Shown: positions 17,787 through 27,100 of the stretch, piece by piece
Layout of the letters: the number at the start of each line of letters is the position of its first letter
Position numbering within the stretch: position 1 is the stretch's first letter
Assembly (NCBI RefSeq): GCF_017168335.1
Contig: NZ_JABFAU010000003.1
Span: forward strand, 190,872 to 254,871
Direction of reading: 5' to 3'
DNA from: Rhodococcus sp. KRD162
GTDB lineage: Bacteria > Actinomycetota > Actinomycetes > Mycobacteriales > Mycobacteriaceae
Length of the DNA stretch: 64,000 bases
Notes under the pieces: generated by a model
The model's input: the letters and a program-made list of their open reading frames with translations, nothing else
The model's database searches: none
Told to the model about the DNA's origin: nothing
Made by a program: the position numbers and the translations under genes

Positions 17787-18941
17787 ATGACACTCACTCA
17801 GCATGCCCCGCCCCAAGCAGGCACTACCGTGACTCTCGACCACGTGTTGGACGAGCTCGCGCAACGGCGGACGGAGTTTCGAGATCAGCGTTTCGTCTCC
17901 CCCGACTTCGTCGACCGCCTCAAGGAGATCGGCATCTACCGGGCCGCCACTCCTCGGCGCTTCGGCGGAGATCCCCAGGCACCGGCGGACTTTCTACGCA
18001 CCATCGAGAAGATTTCCGTCGTCGACGGATCGGCGGGCTGGGTGGCGAGCTTCGGCTCCGCCCTGATCTACCTCGCTGCCCTGCCGGTCGACACCCAGGC
18101 CGAGCTGTACGCCGACGGTCCCGACGTCGTGTTCGCAGGTGGACTGTTCCCGGTACAGCCGGCGGCACCGACCGAACGCGGATTTCTGGTCGACGGCCGC
18201 TGGAAGTTCGCGAGCGGATCGATGGGCGCCGACATTCTGGGCGTAGGAATTCCCGGAGACGACTCGACCGGCGGCAAGCCGAGAACGGCATTGCTGCGAC
18301 CGAAGGACGTGGAGATAGTCCAGGAGTGGGACGTGGTCGGCATGCGCGGCACCGGGTCGTTCGACCTCGTGGTGAACAAGGTCGAGGTGCCTCGGGAGTG
18401 GACCTTCATCCGCGGCGGCGCACCCACCGTCGACGAGCCTCTATACCACTATCCGACGATCGCCTACGCGGCACAGGTTCTCGCGGTGGTCGGTGCAGGC
18501 GTCGCGCGCAGCGCACTCGACTACGCACTGAAAGTGGGCGCAGGCGTGGCCGGCATCACCGGTGCCCCCAAGCTGGCAGACCGACCGTACTACCGCATCG
18601 CCGTCGCCGAGGCCGAAGCCGCCCTGAGGTCTGCGCGCGCGTACTTCTACGAGGTGACCGAGGAAGTGTGGAACAGCGTGCTGAGCGGGGACGAACCCAC
18701 CGACGCTCAGAATGCCCACCTGAGGCTGGCATCGAGTCATCTGGCCAAGACATCGGCATCCGCGGTGACGAAGATCGTCGAGATCTCGGGCACTGGAACA
18801 ATTTTCACCTCACATCCCCTTCAGCAGTGGACGGGTGATGCGCTCGTTCCTCAGCAGCATGCCTTCCTGGGCCCGGCGATCCTGGACGCCGCAGGCGCAG
18901 TGCTGATGGGCCAACCGCCCACCGTCCCCGGCTTCAAGTGA
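17787..18941 (+). CDS. iacA: Flavin-dependent monooxygenase, acyl-CoA-dehydrogenase fold (IacA-like)
   Basis: A 384-residue member of the group D two-component flavin monooxygenases (HpaH-C2/HsaA-like), which use reduced flavin from a separate reductase. Visible hallmarks are an N-terminal helical domain (SPDFVDRLKEIGIYRAATPRRFGGDP), the middle-domain DGRWKFASGS and GMRGTGSFD segments, and the C-terminal helical bundle. IacA catalyses the first hydroxylation of indole-3-acetate. The assignment rests on the family and on the following B-C-D-E-F gene order. It opens the plus-strand operon. Confidence 0.82.
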   Translation: MTLTQHAPPQAGTTVTLDHVLDELAQRRTEFRDQRFVSPDFVDRLKEIGIYRAATPRRFGGDPQAPADFLRTIEKISVVDGSAGWVASFGSALIYLAALPVDTQAELYADGPDVVFAGGLFPVQPAAPTERGFLVDGRWKFASGSMGADILGVGIPGDDSTGGKPRTALLRPKDVEIVQEWDVVGMRGTGSFDLVVNKVEVPREWTFIRGGAPTVDEPLYHYPTIAYAAQVLAVVGAGVARSALDYALKVGAGVAGITGAPKLADRPYYRIAVAEAEAALRSARAYFYEVTEEVWNSVLSGDEPTDAQNAHLRLASSHLAKTSASAVTKIVEISGTGTIFTSHPLQQWTGDALVPQQHAFLGPAILDAAGAVLMGQPPTVPGFK

Positions 18942-18958
18942 CTCTCGAAGGAGAACCC

Positions 18959-19324
18959 ATGACCACCACCCCGCTTCGCGTTCTGTTCTGTATCGGTATC
19001 AACCAGAACTTCTTCGAGCTCCCCGAGGGAGGAGTCACGGCCGGCGACGTCTGGACGGCGTTCGTCGCCTTGTCCGACGGCATCAAGGGCCTCGACGGTG
19101 TCGACTTCATCGGCGATATCGACGACGACGCCACGACGGTCGGCCCCTCGGATTCCTGGCCGTGGACCTGCTATTTGCTCGCCGACGTCGATTCCCACGA
19201 CACCGTCAAACAGGCGTGCAACTTCCTGCGGACGATCGAGGTCGGGACGAGCGACTGGAAGCTGTGGAAGTTCGTCAAGATCGAAGCTCGCATCGGCCGG
19301 GCTCTCACACCCCGCACCTACTGA
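18959..19324 (+). CDS. iacB: IacB-like small protein
   Basis: A 121-residue soluble protein (LRVLFCIGINQNFFELPEGG ... WTCYLLADVDSHDTVKQACNFLRTIEVG ... WKLWKFVKIEARIGRAL) with alternating strands and helices suggesting a ferredoxin-like alpha/beta barrel. It lies 17 bp after iacA, with AAGGAGA before the ATG at 18959. In iac clusters iacB is the short gene between iacA and the dioxygenase. Its biochemical role is poorly defined; the call relies on position and size. Confidence 0.65.
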   Translation: MTTTPLRVLFCIGINQNFFELPEGGVTAGDVWTAFVALSDGIKGLDGVDFIGDIDDDATTVGPSDSWPWTCYLLADVDSHDTVKQACNFLRTIEVGTSDWKLWKFVKIEARIGRALTPRTY

Positions 19325-19426
19325 AGGCCGCGCACCACCCATTCTCCACCGGATGACGTTGTTCAACTGCGTCATCCGGTGGCTACCACTTGCAATCTCG
19401 ACAACGTACGAGCCTTGGAGACATCA

Positions 19427-20725
19427 ATGACCGTGCACGACACCGACGAGGCAACACCGAAGTCCCCCGCGTCCGATCTGGTGATGGGCGATCGTGTCGC
19501 GGGTCGGATCTACACCGACCCGGACGTGTTCGTCGAGGAGATCACCAAGATCTTCGAAAGCACCTGGATCTGGGTCGCTCACGAATCCGAGCTACCGAAA
19601 CCGGGCAGCTTCAAATCCACCCACGTCGGCCTCCAGCCGGTCATCGTGACCAAGAACCGCAAGGGACAGATCAACACCCTGCTCAACCGTTGCCGCCACC
19701 GCGGTGCCAGCATCTGTGAGCAGAAGACCGGCGTCGCAAACGGTTTCACGTGTCCGTACCACGCCTGGTCCTACAGTCTCGACGGTCAGTTGCGCGGCAT
19801 TCCGTACCCCGAGGGATACGAGGGCGTCATCGAAAAGGGCGAACTCTCACTCAAGAAACTGCGTACCGAATCGTACGGCGGGATGGTCTTCGCGACGTTC
19901 GCCCAGGACATCGAATCTCTCGAGGACTTCCTCGGCGACGCCAAGCTCTGGATCGACCGGTTCATGAAGCAAGGCGGCGGTTATCCCATCAAGGTTCTGG
20001 GCACACACCGATTCCGCTTCAACGGCAATTGGAAGATTCAGCTCGAGAACACGACGGACGGCTATCATTTCCCCATCGTGCACCGGTCGTGGATGGCATC
20101 GGTCGATGCCGAAACGGCAGACATGATGTCGTTCATGACCAACCCGGATGCCGTCACCCACGATCTCGGTAACGGCCACAGTGTCATGCAGATGGTCCCC
20201 GAACATTCCGACCTCGATGCCGACGACGGATCCGAGCCCCTGCAGGCACGCTTCGACGACCTCGTTGCCGAACTGTCCGCTGCAGGCCTCGATGAGCCCG
20301 CGATTCGTAAGATCGTCCGCGCCATGCACGGCACAGGTTTCAACCTCAATCTCTTCCCCAACGTGTCGATGTCGGCCGCCTTCTTCCGTGTCCTCGAGCC
20401 CACCGCGGTCGATGCGACGACGATCGAGCATCTGGCGATCGGTCCGGACGGGCCGTCCGAGGTGGTGGATCCGGTGAACCGGGCCCGGTTGCGAGTACAC
20501 GAGCATTTCCAGGGTCCATTCGGTTTCGGTACACCCGATGACGCCGAAGGGTGGGACCGGGTTCAACGCGGCGCTCAGGGCGCACCCGAGATGCCCATTC
20601 TCGTCAATCGGGGTGCTGCGCGGGAGAAGCCGAGTGCCGAAGGATGGCCCACCTCGCACGTCACCGACGAGACCGGCATGCGCGCAGCCTACGCACAGTG
20701 GAAAGAGATGATGAGCAATGACTGA
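19427..20725 (+). CDS. iacC: Rieske non-heme iron dioxygenase, large subunit (IacC-like)
   Basis: This 432-residue alpha subunit has a Rieske [2Fe-2S] motif C89-x-H91 ... C109-x2-H112 and the mononuclear iron site in NTTDGYHFPIVH (Asp211, His214, His219). It activates O2 for ring dihydroxylation. In the Iac pathway the IacCD dioxygenase acts late, leading to catechol. The ATG at 19427 follows GGAG; the gap from iacB is about 100 bp. Its end overlaps the beta-subunit start by 8 bp. Confidence 0.88.
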   Translation: MTVHDTDEATPKSPASDLVMGDRVAGRIYTDPDVFVEEITKIFESTWIWVAHESELPKPGSFKSTHVGLQPVIVTKNRKGQINTLLNRCRHRGASICEQKTGVANGFTCPYHAWSYSLDGQLRGIPYPEGYEGVIEKGELSLKKLRTESYGGMVFATFAQDIESLEDFLGDAKLWIDRFMKQGGGYPIKVLGTHRFRFNGNWKIQLENTTDGYHFPIVHRSWMASVDAETADMMSFMTNPDAVTHDLGNGHSVMQMVPEHSDLDADDGSEPLQARFDDLVAELSAAGLDEPAIRKIVRAMHGTGFNLNLFPNVSMSAAFFRVLEPTAVDATTIEHLAIGPDGPSEVVDPVNRARLRVHEHFQGPFGFGTPDDAEGWDRVQRGAQGAPEMPILVNRGAAREKPSAEGWPTSHVTDETGMRAAYAQWKEMMSND

Positions 20726-21230
20726 CACCGCCGTCGACACGCTGTCCATCGCAGACACCCGCGTGGTACGGGCAATCGAATTGATCTGGCGCGAAGCCGA
20801 TCTGCTCGATCGCAAGCAGTACGAGACGTGGAAGGGCATGTACTCCGAGGACGGTCTGTACGTCGTCCCGATCGATTCCACCGGGGACGACTTCGACAAT
20901 CGACTCAACATGATCTACGACGACGCCCGGATGCGTGACATGCGGGTGGTGCGGATGACCGAGGGCTACGCGATCGCCGCCGTCGATGCCGCGGTCACCA
21001 CCCGGACCGTGTCTCGCTTCGTTGTCCAATCGTGTACCGACAACGAGATTCACCTTCGCGCATCACAGATCGTCGTCGCGTTCAAACGCGGCAAGCACGA
21101 TCTGTGGGCAGGGGATGTGGAGTACCGGATCCGGTTGGGCGTCGACGGGAGCGCCGACCGAATAGCCCTCAAAGTGATTCGACTCGTCGACAGCGAGGAT
21201 GCAGTTCCCGCAGCCGGGTTCTTGCTGTGA
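20718..21230 (+). CDS. iacD: Ring-hydroxylating dioxygenase, small subunit (IacD-like)
   Basis: A 170-residue beta subunit of the NTF2-like fold (ELIWREADLLDRKQYETWKGMYSEDGLYVVP ... GDVEYRIRLGVDG). Beta subunits form the trimer core of alpha3beta3 dioxygenases and have no catalytic residues. It overlaps the alpha-subunit gene at its start and the reductase gene at its end (GTGA), so the three are translationally coupled. Confidence 0.88.
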   Translation: MTDTAVDTLSIADTRVVRAIELIWREADLLDRKQYETWKGMYSEDGLYVVPIDSTGDDFDNRLNMIYDDARMRDMRVVRMTEGYAIAAVDAAVTTRTVSRFVVQSCTDNEIHLRASQIVVAFKRGKHDLWAGDVEYRIRLGVDGSADRIALKVIRLVDSEDAVPAAGFLL

Positions 21231-21967
21231 ACGCCCCGGTTGCCGTCGTCACCGGTGGCGGGAGCGGGCTCGGCGCGCTCATCGTCCGCAAGCTTCACTC
21301 CACCGGCCACCGAGTCGCCATCGCAGATATCGATCGGGATTCCGCAGACGCGTTGGCAGCCGAACTCGGCTCCGGAGACTCGGCCCGCGGCTACCAGGTC
21401 GACGTCAGCGACAAGTCTGCGCTCGAGAGCCTGCTGTCCGGGGTCGTCGGCGACTTCGGATCGGTGGAGGTTCTGGTCAACAATGCAGCAAAGACCCAGG
21501 CACGGTCGTTGATGGACATCACCGCCGAGGAGTTGGACTCGGTGATGGCCGTCGGATTCAAGGGCACGTTCAGTGCCTGCCAGGTCTTCGGTAGCTACAT
21601 GGCCGGTAACGGCTACGGCCGTATCGTGAACATGGCCTCCTTGGCCGGGCAGAACGGTGGCACAGCGACCGGTGGACACTACGCGTCAGCCAAGGGCGCA
21701 GTGATGTCCTTGACGAAAGTCTTCGCCCGAGAACTGGCACCGTCTGGGGTCACCGTGAACGCGGTCTCGCCAGGCCCTCAGGACTCCCCCATCGTGCGGG
21801 AGATCGTCGGCGAAGCCAACCTCGAGTCCTTTGCCCACACTATCCCTGTCGGTCGTCTGGGCGACCCGGCATTCATCGCCGAGATGGTCTCTCTGCTGGC
21901 ATCCCCGGCGGCCGCGTCGGTCACCGGTGCTTGTTGGGACGCCAACGGCGGACTCTACATGCGTTAG
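21227..21967 (+). CDS. iacE: Short-chain dehydrogenase/reductase (IacE-like)
   Basis: A 246-residue SDR with the cofactor motif TGGGSGLG, the NNAA segment, catalytic Ser in the NMASLAG stretch and YxxxK (HYASAKGA). It oxidises or reduces a hydroxylated intermediate of indole-acetate breakdown, as proposed for IacE. The GTG start at 21227 overlaps the stop of the beta subunit by four bases; the longer open frame upstream lies inside that gene. Confidence 0.85.
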   Translation: MNAPVAVVTGGGSGLGALIVRKLHSTGHRVAIADIDRDSADALAAELGSGDSARGYQVDVSDKSALESLLSGVVGDFGSVEVLVNNAAKTQARSLMDITAEELDSVMAVGFKGTFSACQVFGSYMAGNGYGRIVNMASLAGQNGGTATGGHYASAKGAVMSLTKVFARELAPSGVTVNAVSPGPQDSPIVREIVGEANLESFAHTIPVGRLGDPAFIAEMVSLLASPAAASVTGACWDANGGLYMR

Positions 21968-21975
21968 GAAACGCC

Positions 21976-22932
21976 GTGTCCAGTGTCAAAGTTGTTGTCT
22001 CGCAGATCGTGGACGAGACGCCGAGTGTTCGGTCGCTTCGTCTGGTGCGCGATGGCGGGGGCACCCTCGGACCGTACGAAGCCGGAGCCCACATCGACGT
22101 GAAAGGCCCGACCGGTGTGCTGCGGCAGTACTCGCTGTGCGGGCCACCGACGGAGCCGGATTCGCTGTTGATCGCGGTCAAACGCGAAGTGGACTCGCGC
22201 GGCGGATCCGAAGCGCTGCACCGCGTTCGGGAAGGCGACATCCTCGAAATCAGTGAACCGCGAAATATCCTGGGGGTGGCGCAGGATGCCGACACCCATC
22301 TGCTGATCGCGGCCGGCATCGGTGTGACTCCGCTGCTCAGCATGGCATATCACCTCCACGACAGTGGGGCGAACTTCGAGCTCGTCTACTTCTCGCACAG
22401 CCGCGAGCACACTGCATTTCTCGAGTTGCTCGAGACGCGGGCCGAATTTCGGGACCGCGTCCACCTGCACATCGGAATCACCCGTGGCCAACAGCAGACA
22501 GTTCTGGACGAGCTGGCCGGTTCGGCACCCTCGACGTCCGCCGTATACACCTGCGGGCCGGAAGGTTTCATGGATACGGTCGCCTCGGTCTTCACACCGC
22601 TGGTCGGGCCGAACAACGTTCATATCGAACACTTCGTCGCCTCCGACATCGACACCTCCGGGGACACCGCGTTCACCGTCGAAATGGATACCGGAGAGAC
22701 GTTCGAGATACCGTCCGATCGGAGCATTCTCTCCGTGCTGGAGGAGAACGGCATCGAGGTGTTCAAGTCCTGCGAGGAAGGCATCTGCGGGTCGTGTGTG
22801 TCCGGTGTACTCGAAGGTGAACCCGAGCACCGCGACAACTGCCTCTCGGCTGCCGACAAGGCCGCCGGCAATCAGATAGCTCTGTGCGTCTCACGCGCAA
22901 AGACGAGCAGGCTGGTCATCGAGCTGTTCTGA
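21976..22932 (+). CDS. iacF: Dioxygenase reductase: FMN/NAD domains plus plant-type ferredoxin (IacF-like)
   Basis: A 318-residue class-IA-type reductase with a flavin barrel (GAHIDVKGPTGVLRQYSLCG), a NAD-binding domain (LIAAGIGVTPLLSMAYHL, YTCGPEGFMD) and a C-terminal [2Fe-2S] ferredoxin (CEEGICGSC ... DNC). It passes electrons from NAD(P)H to the IacCD oxygenase. The GTG at 21976 follows a TAGGAA site. It is the last gene of the iacA-F operon, followed directly by a terminator. Confidence 0.88.
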   Translation: MSSVKVVVSQIVDETPSVRSLRLVRDGGGTLGPYEAGAHIDVKGPTGVLRQYSLCGPPTEPDSLLIAVKREVDSRGGSEALHRVREGDILEISEPRNILGVAQDADTHLLIAAGIGVTPLLSMAYHLHDSGANFELVYFSHSREHTAFLELLETRAEFRDRVHLHIGITRGQQQTVLDELAGSAPSTSAVYTCGPEGFMDTVASVFTPLVGPNNVHIEHFVASDIDTSGDTAFTVEMDTGETFEIPSDRSILSVLEENGIEVFKSCEEGICGSCVSGVLEGEPEHRDNCLSAADKAAGNQIALCVSRAKTSRLVIELF

Positions 22933-22949
22933 TCGGATTCTGGCGATCG

Positions 22950-22983
22950 ACTCCCCCGCGCTCACGCCGGGGGAGTTTTTTTA
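22950..22983 (+). terminator. Rho-independent terminator of the iacA-F operon
   Basis: An 8-bp stem (22950-22957 with 22969-22976) is followed by a run of seven Ts. It lies 17 bp after the iacF stop. Confidence 0.92.
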
Positions 22984-23179
22984 TCTACAGTCGTTGACAA
23001 ATCACGGTGATCCGGAGCACAGTGGATGAACCCGTTCATTGCATCAGCACCTCCGCCTTAAGACGGAATCAGCACTGTACGGCGCTGCATGACTCCAGTT
23101 CGTTACATTCCGGCATCGAATCGGAAATGGCGTAGGTCAATTATTAGTCAACACCTGTAGCTTTAACTGAGGATCTCAT

Positions 23180-24661
23180 ATGACTGCCGAAAAGATTTCG
23201 ACCACCGCCGAGCGCGGACCGACCGCCACATCTCACGCTGGGAGCCTTGCACGAGGAAAACTTGGCACCACCGACCTGGTCGCTCAGTCGCTGGCCGTCG
23301 GCCCCATCACCTCGGCGGCCCTCCTCGGCGGCATCATCGCCGCCAAGGGCGGCAGTGCAGGGCCGCTGTACCTGCTGGTCGTACTCCTCGGAGTCCTCGG
23401 CCTCGGTGCGGTGCTGGTCATGTTCGCGAGGCGTTACACCAGCGCAGGTGTCATGTACGAGTACGTCGGACGCACACTTGGGCCCACGGCCGGAATTTCC
23501 ACCGCAGGTTTCTACTACTTCGCCTACATCATCCTCGGTGGGCCGACCATGCTGATCGGTGCGGGTGTCCTCGGCCACGATCTGATGGCGACCTACACCG
23601 ATATCGACGTCCCGTTCTGGTTGATCTCGCTCGGCGTGCTGCTGTTCGTCGCACTGGTCAACATTCGTGGTGTCGACCTGTCGGTTCGCGCCCAGCTGAC
23701 GATCTTCGTCTTGTCCGTGGTGCCGTATCTGATCATCGCCATCACGGTGATCGCCAAAGGTGGTGCCGAGGGCAACTCCGCCGTGGTCCTGGACCCGACG
23801 GCTCCCACCGCGGGCCAATTCCTGCCCACGTTCATCTTCTGCGCGCTGCTGTTCGTCGGCGTCGAATCGTCCGCCTCGTTGGGTGAGGAAGCGAAGGACG
23901 CACGAAAGTCCGTCCCGCGCGCAATCATTGCGACCATTCTGATCGTCGCAGGCTTCTGTCTGCTGATGCAGTATGCGGGAACCATCGGATTCGGCGCGGA
24001 CAGGGTCGCGCAGGACTGGGCCTCCGATCCGCTCGGACTGTCGACCCTCGGAACCACCTACGTCGGCGAGTGGATCGCGCCGCTGGCCCAACTGGGTCTG
24101 GTACTCGACATGGTCGCGGTAGCAATCGGATTCATGGTCGCGTCCTCACGCGGAATCTTCGCCCTCTCGCGTGGCAGCCTCCTCCCGCCGTCTGCATCTC
24201 GCCTGAGTCGCTGGCAGACACCTGTCGTCGGCATCGGGGTCTTCGCTACGGTCTCCGTCGCCGGAATCGCGCTGGTGACAGTGATCAGTTGGCGCACGGA
24301 CATGGATCCCTACGTGGGCTTCGCCGTCGGCGCCACGTTCGGTGGGCTCCTGGTCATGAGCGCCTACTTCGTTCTGATCGTCGCGGCAGTGAAACTGTTG
24401 GTCCGCAATCAATGGAGCAAGGTGGGATGGGTCGCGGTAGCTGCCGCGCTCGTGACGGTCGGCGCAGGAATCGCAGGATCGATCTTCCCGCTACCCGCCG
24501 ACGAATCTCGGTACGGCGTGTTCGCCGCCCTGGCATCGATAGCCCTGTGCCTCGGCTGGGGCATCTTTCACGGCATCGTCAAACGACACACACTCCCCGA
24601 GCTTGCCGTGGCCGAGATCGATCTCGCCGCGACAGATGTCCCCCGCGCTCACATTCTGTGA
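23180..24661 (+). CDS. APC-family permease
   Basis: A 493-residue membrane protein with about 12-14 helices and the APC fold (GKLGTTDLVAQSLAVGPITSAALL, GVESSASLGEEAKDARKSVPRA, SSRGIFALSRG). It probably imports an amine, amino acid or amino-acid-derived compound. It opens a second plus-strand unit whose downstream genes encode TIGR04076, LLM and amine-oxidase proteins, so its substrate may be the amine that the oxidase consumes (inference). The ATG at 23180 follows GAGG. The 200 bp upstream are AT-richer and probably hold the promoter. Confidence 0.88.
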   Translation: MTAEKISTTAERGPTATSHAGSLARGKLGTTDLVAQSLAVGPITSAALLGGIIAAKGGSAGPLYLLVVLLGVLGLGAVLVMFARRYTSAGVMYEYVGRTLGPTAGISTAGFYYFAYIILGGPTMLIGAGVLGHDLMATYTDIDVPFWLISLGVLLFVALVNIRGVDLSVRAQLTIFVLSVVPYLIIAITVIAKGGAEGNSAVVLDPTAPTAGQFLPTFIFCALLFVGVESSASLGEEAKDARKSVPRAIIATILIVAGFCLLMQYAGTIGFGADRVAQDWASDPLGLSTLGTTYVGEWIAPLAQLGLVLDMVAVAIGFMVASSRGIFALSRGSLLPPSASRLSRWQTPVVGIGVFATVSVAGIALVTVISWRTDMDPYVGFAVGATFGGLLVMSAYFVLIVAAVKLLVRNQWSKVGWVAVAAALVTVGAGIAGSIFPLPADESRYGVFAALASIALCLGWGIFHGIVKRHTLPELAVAEIDLAATDVPRAHIL

Positions 24662-24674
24662 AAGGTACAACGCT

Positions 24675-24995
24675 GTGACCGACGAAGAAATGACCCTGTT
24701 CGATCTTCGCGTGACCGTGTGTGAAATCAAGGGCCGCTCGGTGTGTGGAATGAAAGAAGGAGACTTCTTCGAGGTCCGCAACAGTGACCAGCTCTCACTT
24801 CCCGACGGACAAGCGTTCTGCTACTGGGCAATTCAGGCCGTGTTGCCGATGCTTCCCGCCAAGATGCGTCGACTGCCTGCATCCGACTGGCTCGAGCAGG
24901 ACACGATGGCCTGTTGTCCGGACCCGGAGGAAGGACTGGTGATGCGAATCGACCGCATCGGCGAGATCACCATGCGCACGGAGGATCTTTCCTGA
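24675..24995 (+). CDS. TIGR04076-family small protein
   Basis: A 106-residue Cys-containing protein (LRVTVCEIKGRSVCGMKEGDFFEV ... FCYWAIQAVLPMLPAKMR ... ACCPDPEEGLVMRI) matching the TIGR04076 pattern of a small beta-rich fold with a conserved CPDP. The function of the family is unknown. A GTG at 24675 with AAAGG nine bases upstream is the likely start. Its stop overlaps the next start by one base (TGATG). Confidence 0.75.
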   Translation: MTDEEMTLFDLRVTVCEIKGRSVCGMKEGDFFEVRNSDQLSLPDGQAFCYWAIQAVLPMLPAKMRRLPASDWLEQDTMACCPDPEEGLVMRIDRIGEITMRTEDLS

Positions 24996-26014
24996 TGGAG
25001 CGCGAGACGGAATTCGGCGTCGGGTTCGGCGGAACGCTTCCGCCCGGGGATTACCGTGAGCTGGCCTGCTCCCTCGAAGCACACGGATTCCACGTTGCCA
25101 CTGCGTTCGGTGATCTCATGATGCAACCTCCCGCCATGGTGTTGGCAACTATGGCCACGGCCACGTCTCGTCTGCGTCTGGGGGTCGGATGCTTCACACC
25201 CTGGACACTGCATCCGGTAGAAATCGCAGGGCAGATGGCGTACCTCGATCAGCTCTCCGACGGGAGGGCGTTTCTCGGCATCGTCCGCGGCGCATGGTTG
25301 GATCAGCTGGGAATCGACACCACCCGGGCGTTGACTGCGATCGAGGACACGTTGGGGGTCGTCGAGGCCGTATTGGACGGTACCGGCCGCGGATACGACG
25401 GCACGACATACTCGGTGGGCACAGGTACACGTCCCTACTACCCCGTGCTGCGAACAGCGCTGCCGATCATGATCGGGACGTGGAGCCCCAAACTGGCCGC
25501 GTTCGCGGGACGACGAGCCGACGAGATCCAGGTCGGCGGTTGCGCCAACGCTGCAATGGTGCCGCTGATTCGCGGATGGGCCGAGCCGGGAGAGACAGCA
25601 GTCGGTAAGGAGCCGGGGTCCACCAGAATCGTGCTCACCGCGGTCACCGTCGTCGACGAGGACGGCGACGCCGCGCGCCGACGCGCCCGTACCGAGGCCG
25701 CCCTACCGATGCACGCAATCGCGGCACTGGACCGGACCGTCTCGATCGACCCGGATCTGCTTGCGCGCATGGGAACTCTGCTACGAGAACACCGCTACGA
25801 GGATGCGGGACGGCTGATTCCCGACGAGCTGCTGACGCATTTTTCCTTCTGTGGTACCCCGGGCGAGGTTGCCGAACAGGCTGCAGCTGCCTACGACGCC
25901 GGTGCGAGTCGGGTCGAATTCGATACTCCCTTCGGATTGACCGAGGCCGCGGGTATCGGCCTGCTCGGCAGCAAGGTACTGCCGATTCTGCGATCGCTCG
26001 GATACGGCTCATGA
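24995..26014 (+). CDS. LLM-class F420/flavin-dependent oxidoreductase (paralogue 1)
   Basis: A 339-residue luciferase-like TIM-barrel enzyme (EFGVGFGGTLPPGDYRELA, RLRLGVGCFTPWTLHPVEIA, LPIMIGTWSPKLAAFAG). In actinobacteria such proteins usually use F420H2. It is clearly paralogous to the next gene. Its start overlaps the TIGR04076 stop and its stop overlaps the next start (ATGA), so the three form a coupled unit. The substrate is unknown; association with an amine oxidase suggests a nitrogen-containing aromatic. Confidence 0.87.
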   Translation: MERETEFGVGFGGTLPPGDYRELACSLEAHGFHVATAFGDLMMQPPAMVLATMATATSRLRLGVGCFTPWTLHPVEIAGQMAYLDQLSDGRAFLGIVRGAWLDQLGIDTTRALTAIEDTLGVVEAVLDGTGRGYDGTTYSVGTGTRPYYPVLRTALPIMIGTWSPKLAAFAGRRADEIQVGGCANAAMVPLIRGWAEPGETAVGKEPGSTRIVLTAVTVVDEDGDAARRRARTEAALPMHAIAALDRTVSIDPDLLARMGTLLREHRYEDAGRLIPDELLTHFSFCGTPGEVAEQAAAAYDAGASRVEFDTPFGLTEAAGIGLLGSKVLPILRSLGYGS

Positions 26015-27018
26015 CCGAGGTCGAGCAGTACGAGATCGGCGTCGGTGTCGCCGGGAGTTTCGCTCCACGGGACTATGCGCCCCTCGCCGAACGTCTGGAA
26101 GTGGCGGGCTTCGACGCCGTCACGGTCTTCGGCGATCTCATGTATCAACCCCCGGCACTGGTTCTGCACAGCATGGCCTACTCCACTTCCCGTATGCGGC
26201 TCGGAATCGCGGCCTACACTCCGTGGACGCAGCACCCGGTCGAAATCGCGGGGCAAGTGGCGCTCCTCGACGCCGCGTCCGGTGGCCGCGCTTTCTACGG
26301 TCTGGTCCGAGGCGCGTGGATGGAGCAACTCAAGATAGATCAGAGCCGCGCTCTGGCCGCGATCGTCGATACAGCATCGATAGTGACAGCGCTGTTGGCT
26401 GGGGATGCACGCGGTTACGAGGGAAAGGTGTACTCGCTCGCCGCGGGCACCACGGTGATGTATCCCGTTCTCCGCACCGAGGTCCCCTTGTTGATCGGCT
26501 CGTGGAGTCCGCGGCTGGCTGCCATTGCCGGGCGTATCGCGGACGAACTCCAAGCCGGCGGAAGTGCCAATCCTGCAATGGTGGAACGACTGTCGTCCAT
26601 GGCAGAGGCGAGCGGATCAGCACGTACACCGGGCATCTGTCTCAACGCGATAGCGGTGGTCGACGAGGATGGAATCGCAGCTCGAGCCGCGGCGAGGACC
26701 GCCGCAGCTCCATACTTCGATGTGGTGGCAGCGCACGATCCCACGGTCGATCTGGATCCGGACTTGATGGCGCGCATCGGTGTTCTGTGCCGCAACGGCG
26801 ATCACCGCGAGGCGGGCATGCTCATCCCCGACGACGTACTGGACAAGTTCGCGTTTGCAGGCACACCGCAGCAGGTGGCCGAACAGGCGGCGAGCATCAT
26901 CCGAGCCGGTGCCCGCCGAGTCGAATTCGACACCCCGTTCGGTCTGACCACGGGCTCCGGCATCGGACTGCTGTGCGAGCAGGTGCTGCCCACCGTCCGC
27001 GCAATCTTGCGCAACTAG
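26011..27018 (+). CDS. LLM-class F420/flavin-dependent oxidoreductase (paralogue 2)
   Basis: A 335-residue protein aligning end to end with the preceding gene (EIGVGVAGSFAPRDYAPLAERLE, MRLGIAAYTPWTQHPVEIAG, VPLLIGSWSPRLAAIAG, RRVEFDTPFGLT). Roughly half of the residues look identical, pointing to an old tandem duplication. Both copies keep the barrel core, so they may form a heterodimer or act on related substrates. Confidence 0.87.
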   Translation: MTEVEQYEIGVGVAGSFAPRDYAPLAERLEVAGFDAVTVFGDLMYQPPALVLHSMAYSTSRMRLGIAAYTPWTQHPVEIAGQVALLDAASGGRAFYGLVRGAWMEQLKIDQSRALAAIVDTASIVTALLAGDARGYEGKVYSLAAGTTVMYPVLRTEVPLLIGSWSPRLAAIAGRIADELQAGGSANPAMVERLSSMAEASGSARTPGICLNAIAVVDEDGIAARAAARTAAAPYFDVVAAHDPTVDLDPDLMARIGVLCRNGDHREAGMLIPDDVLDKFAFAGTPQQVAEQAASIIRAGARRVEFDTPFGLTTGSGIGLLCEQVLPTVRAILRN

Positions 27019-27100
27019 CCCGGCGCAATATCCACAACAGCTCCGACACAACATGTTTCGCTCCGCTGATCCCCCGAATCACACAGAAAGTTCACTCGAC

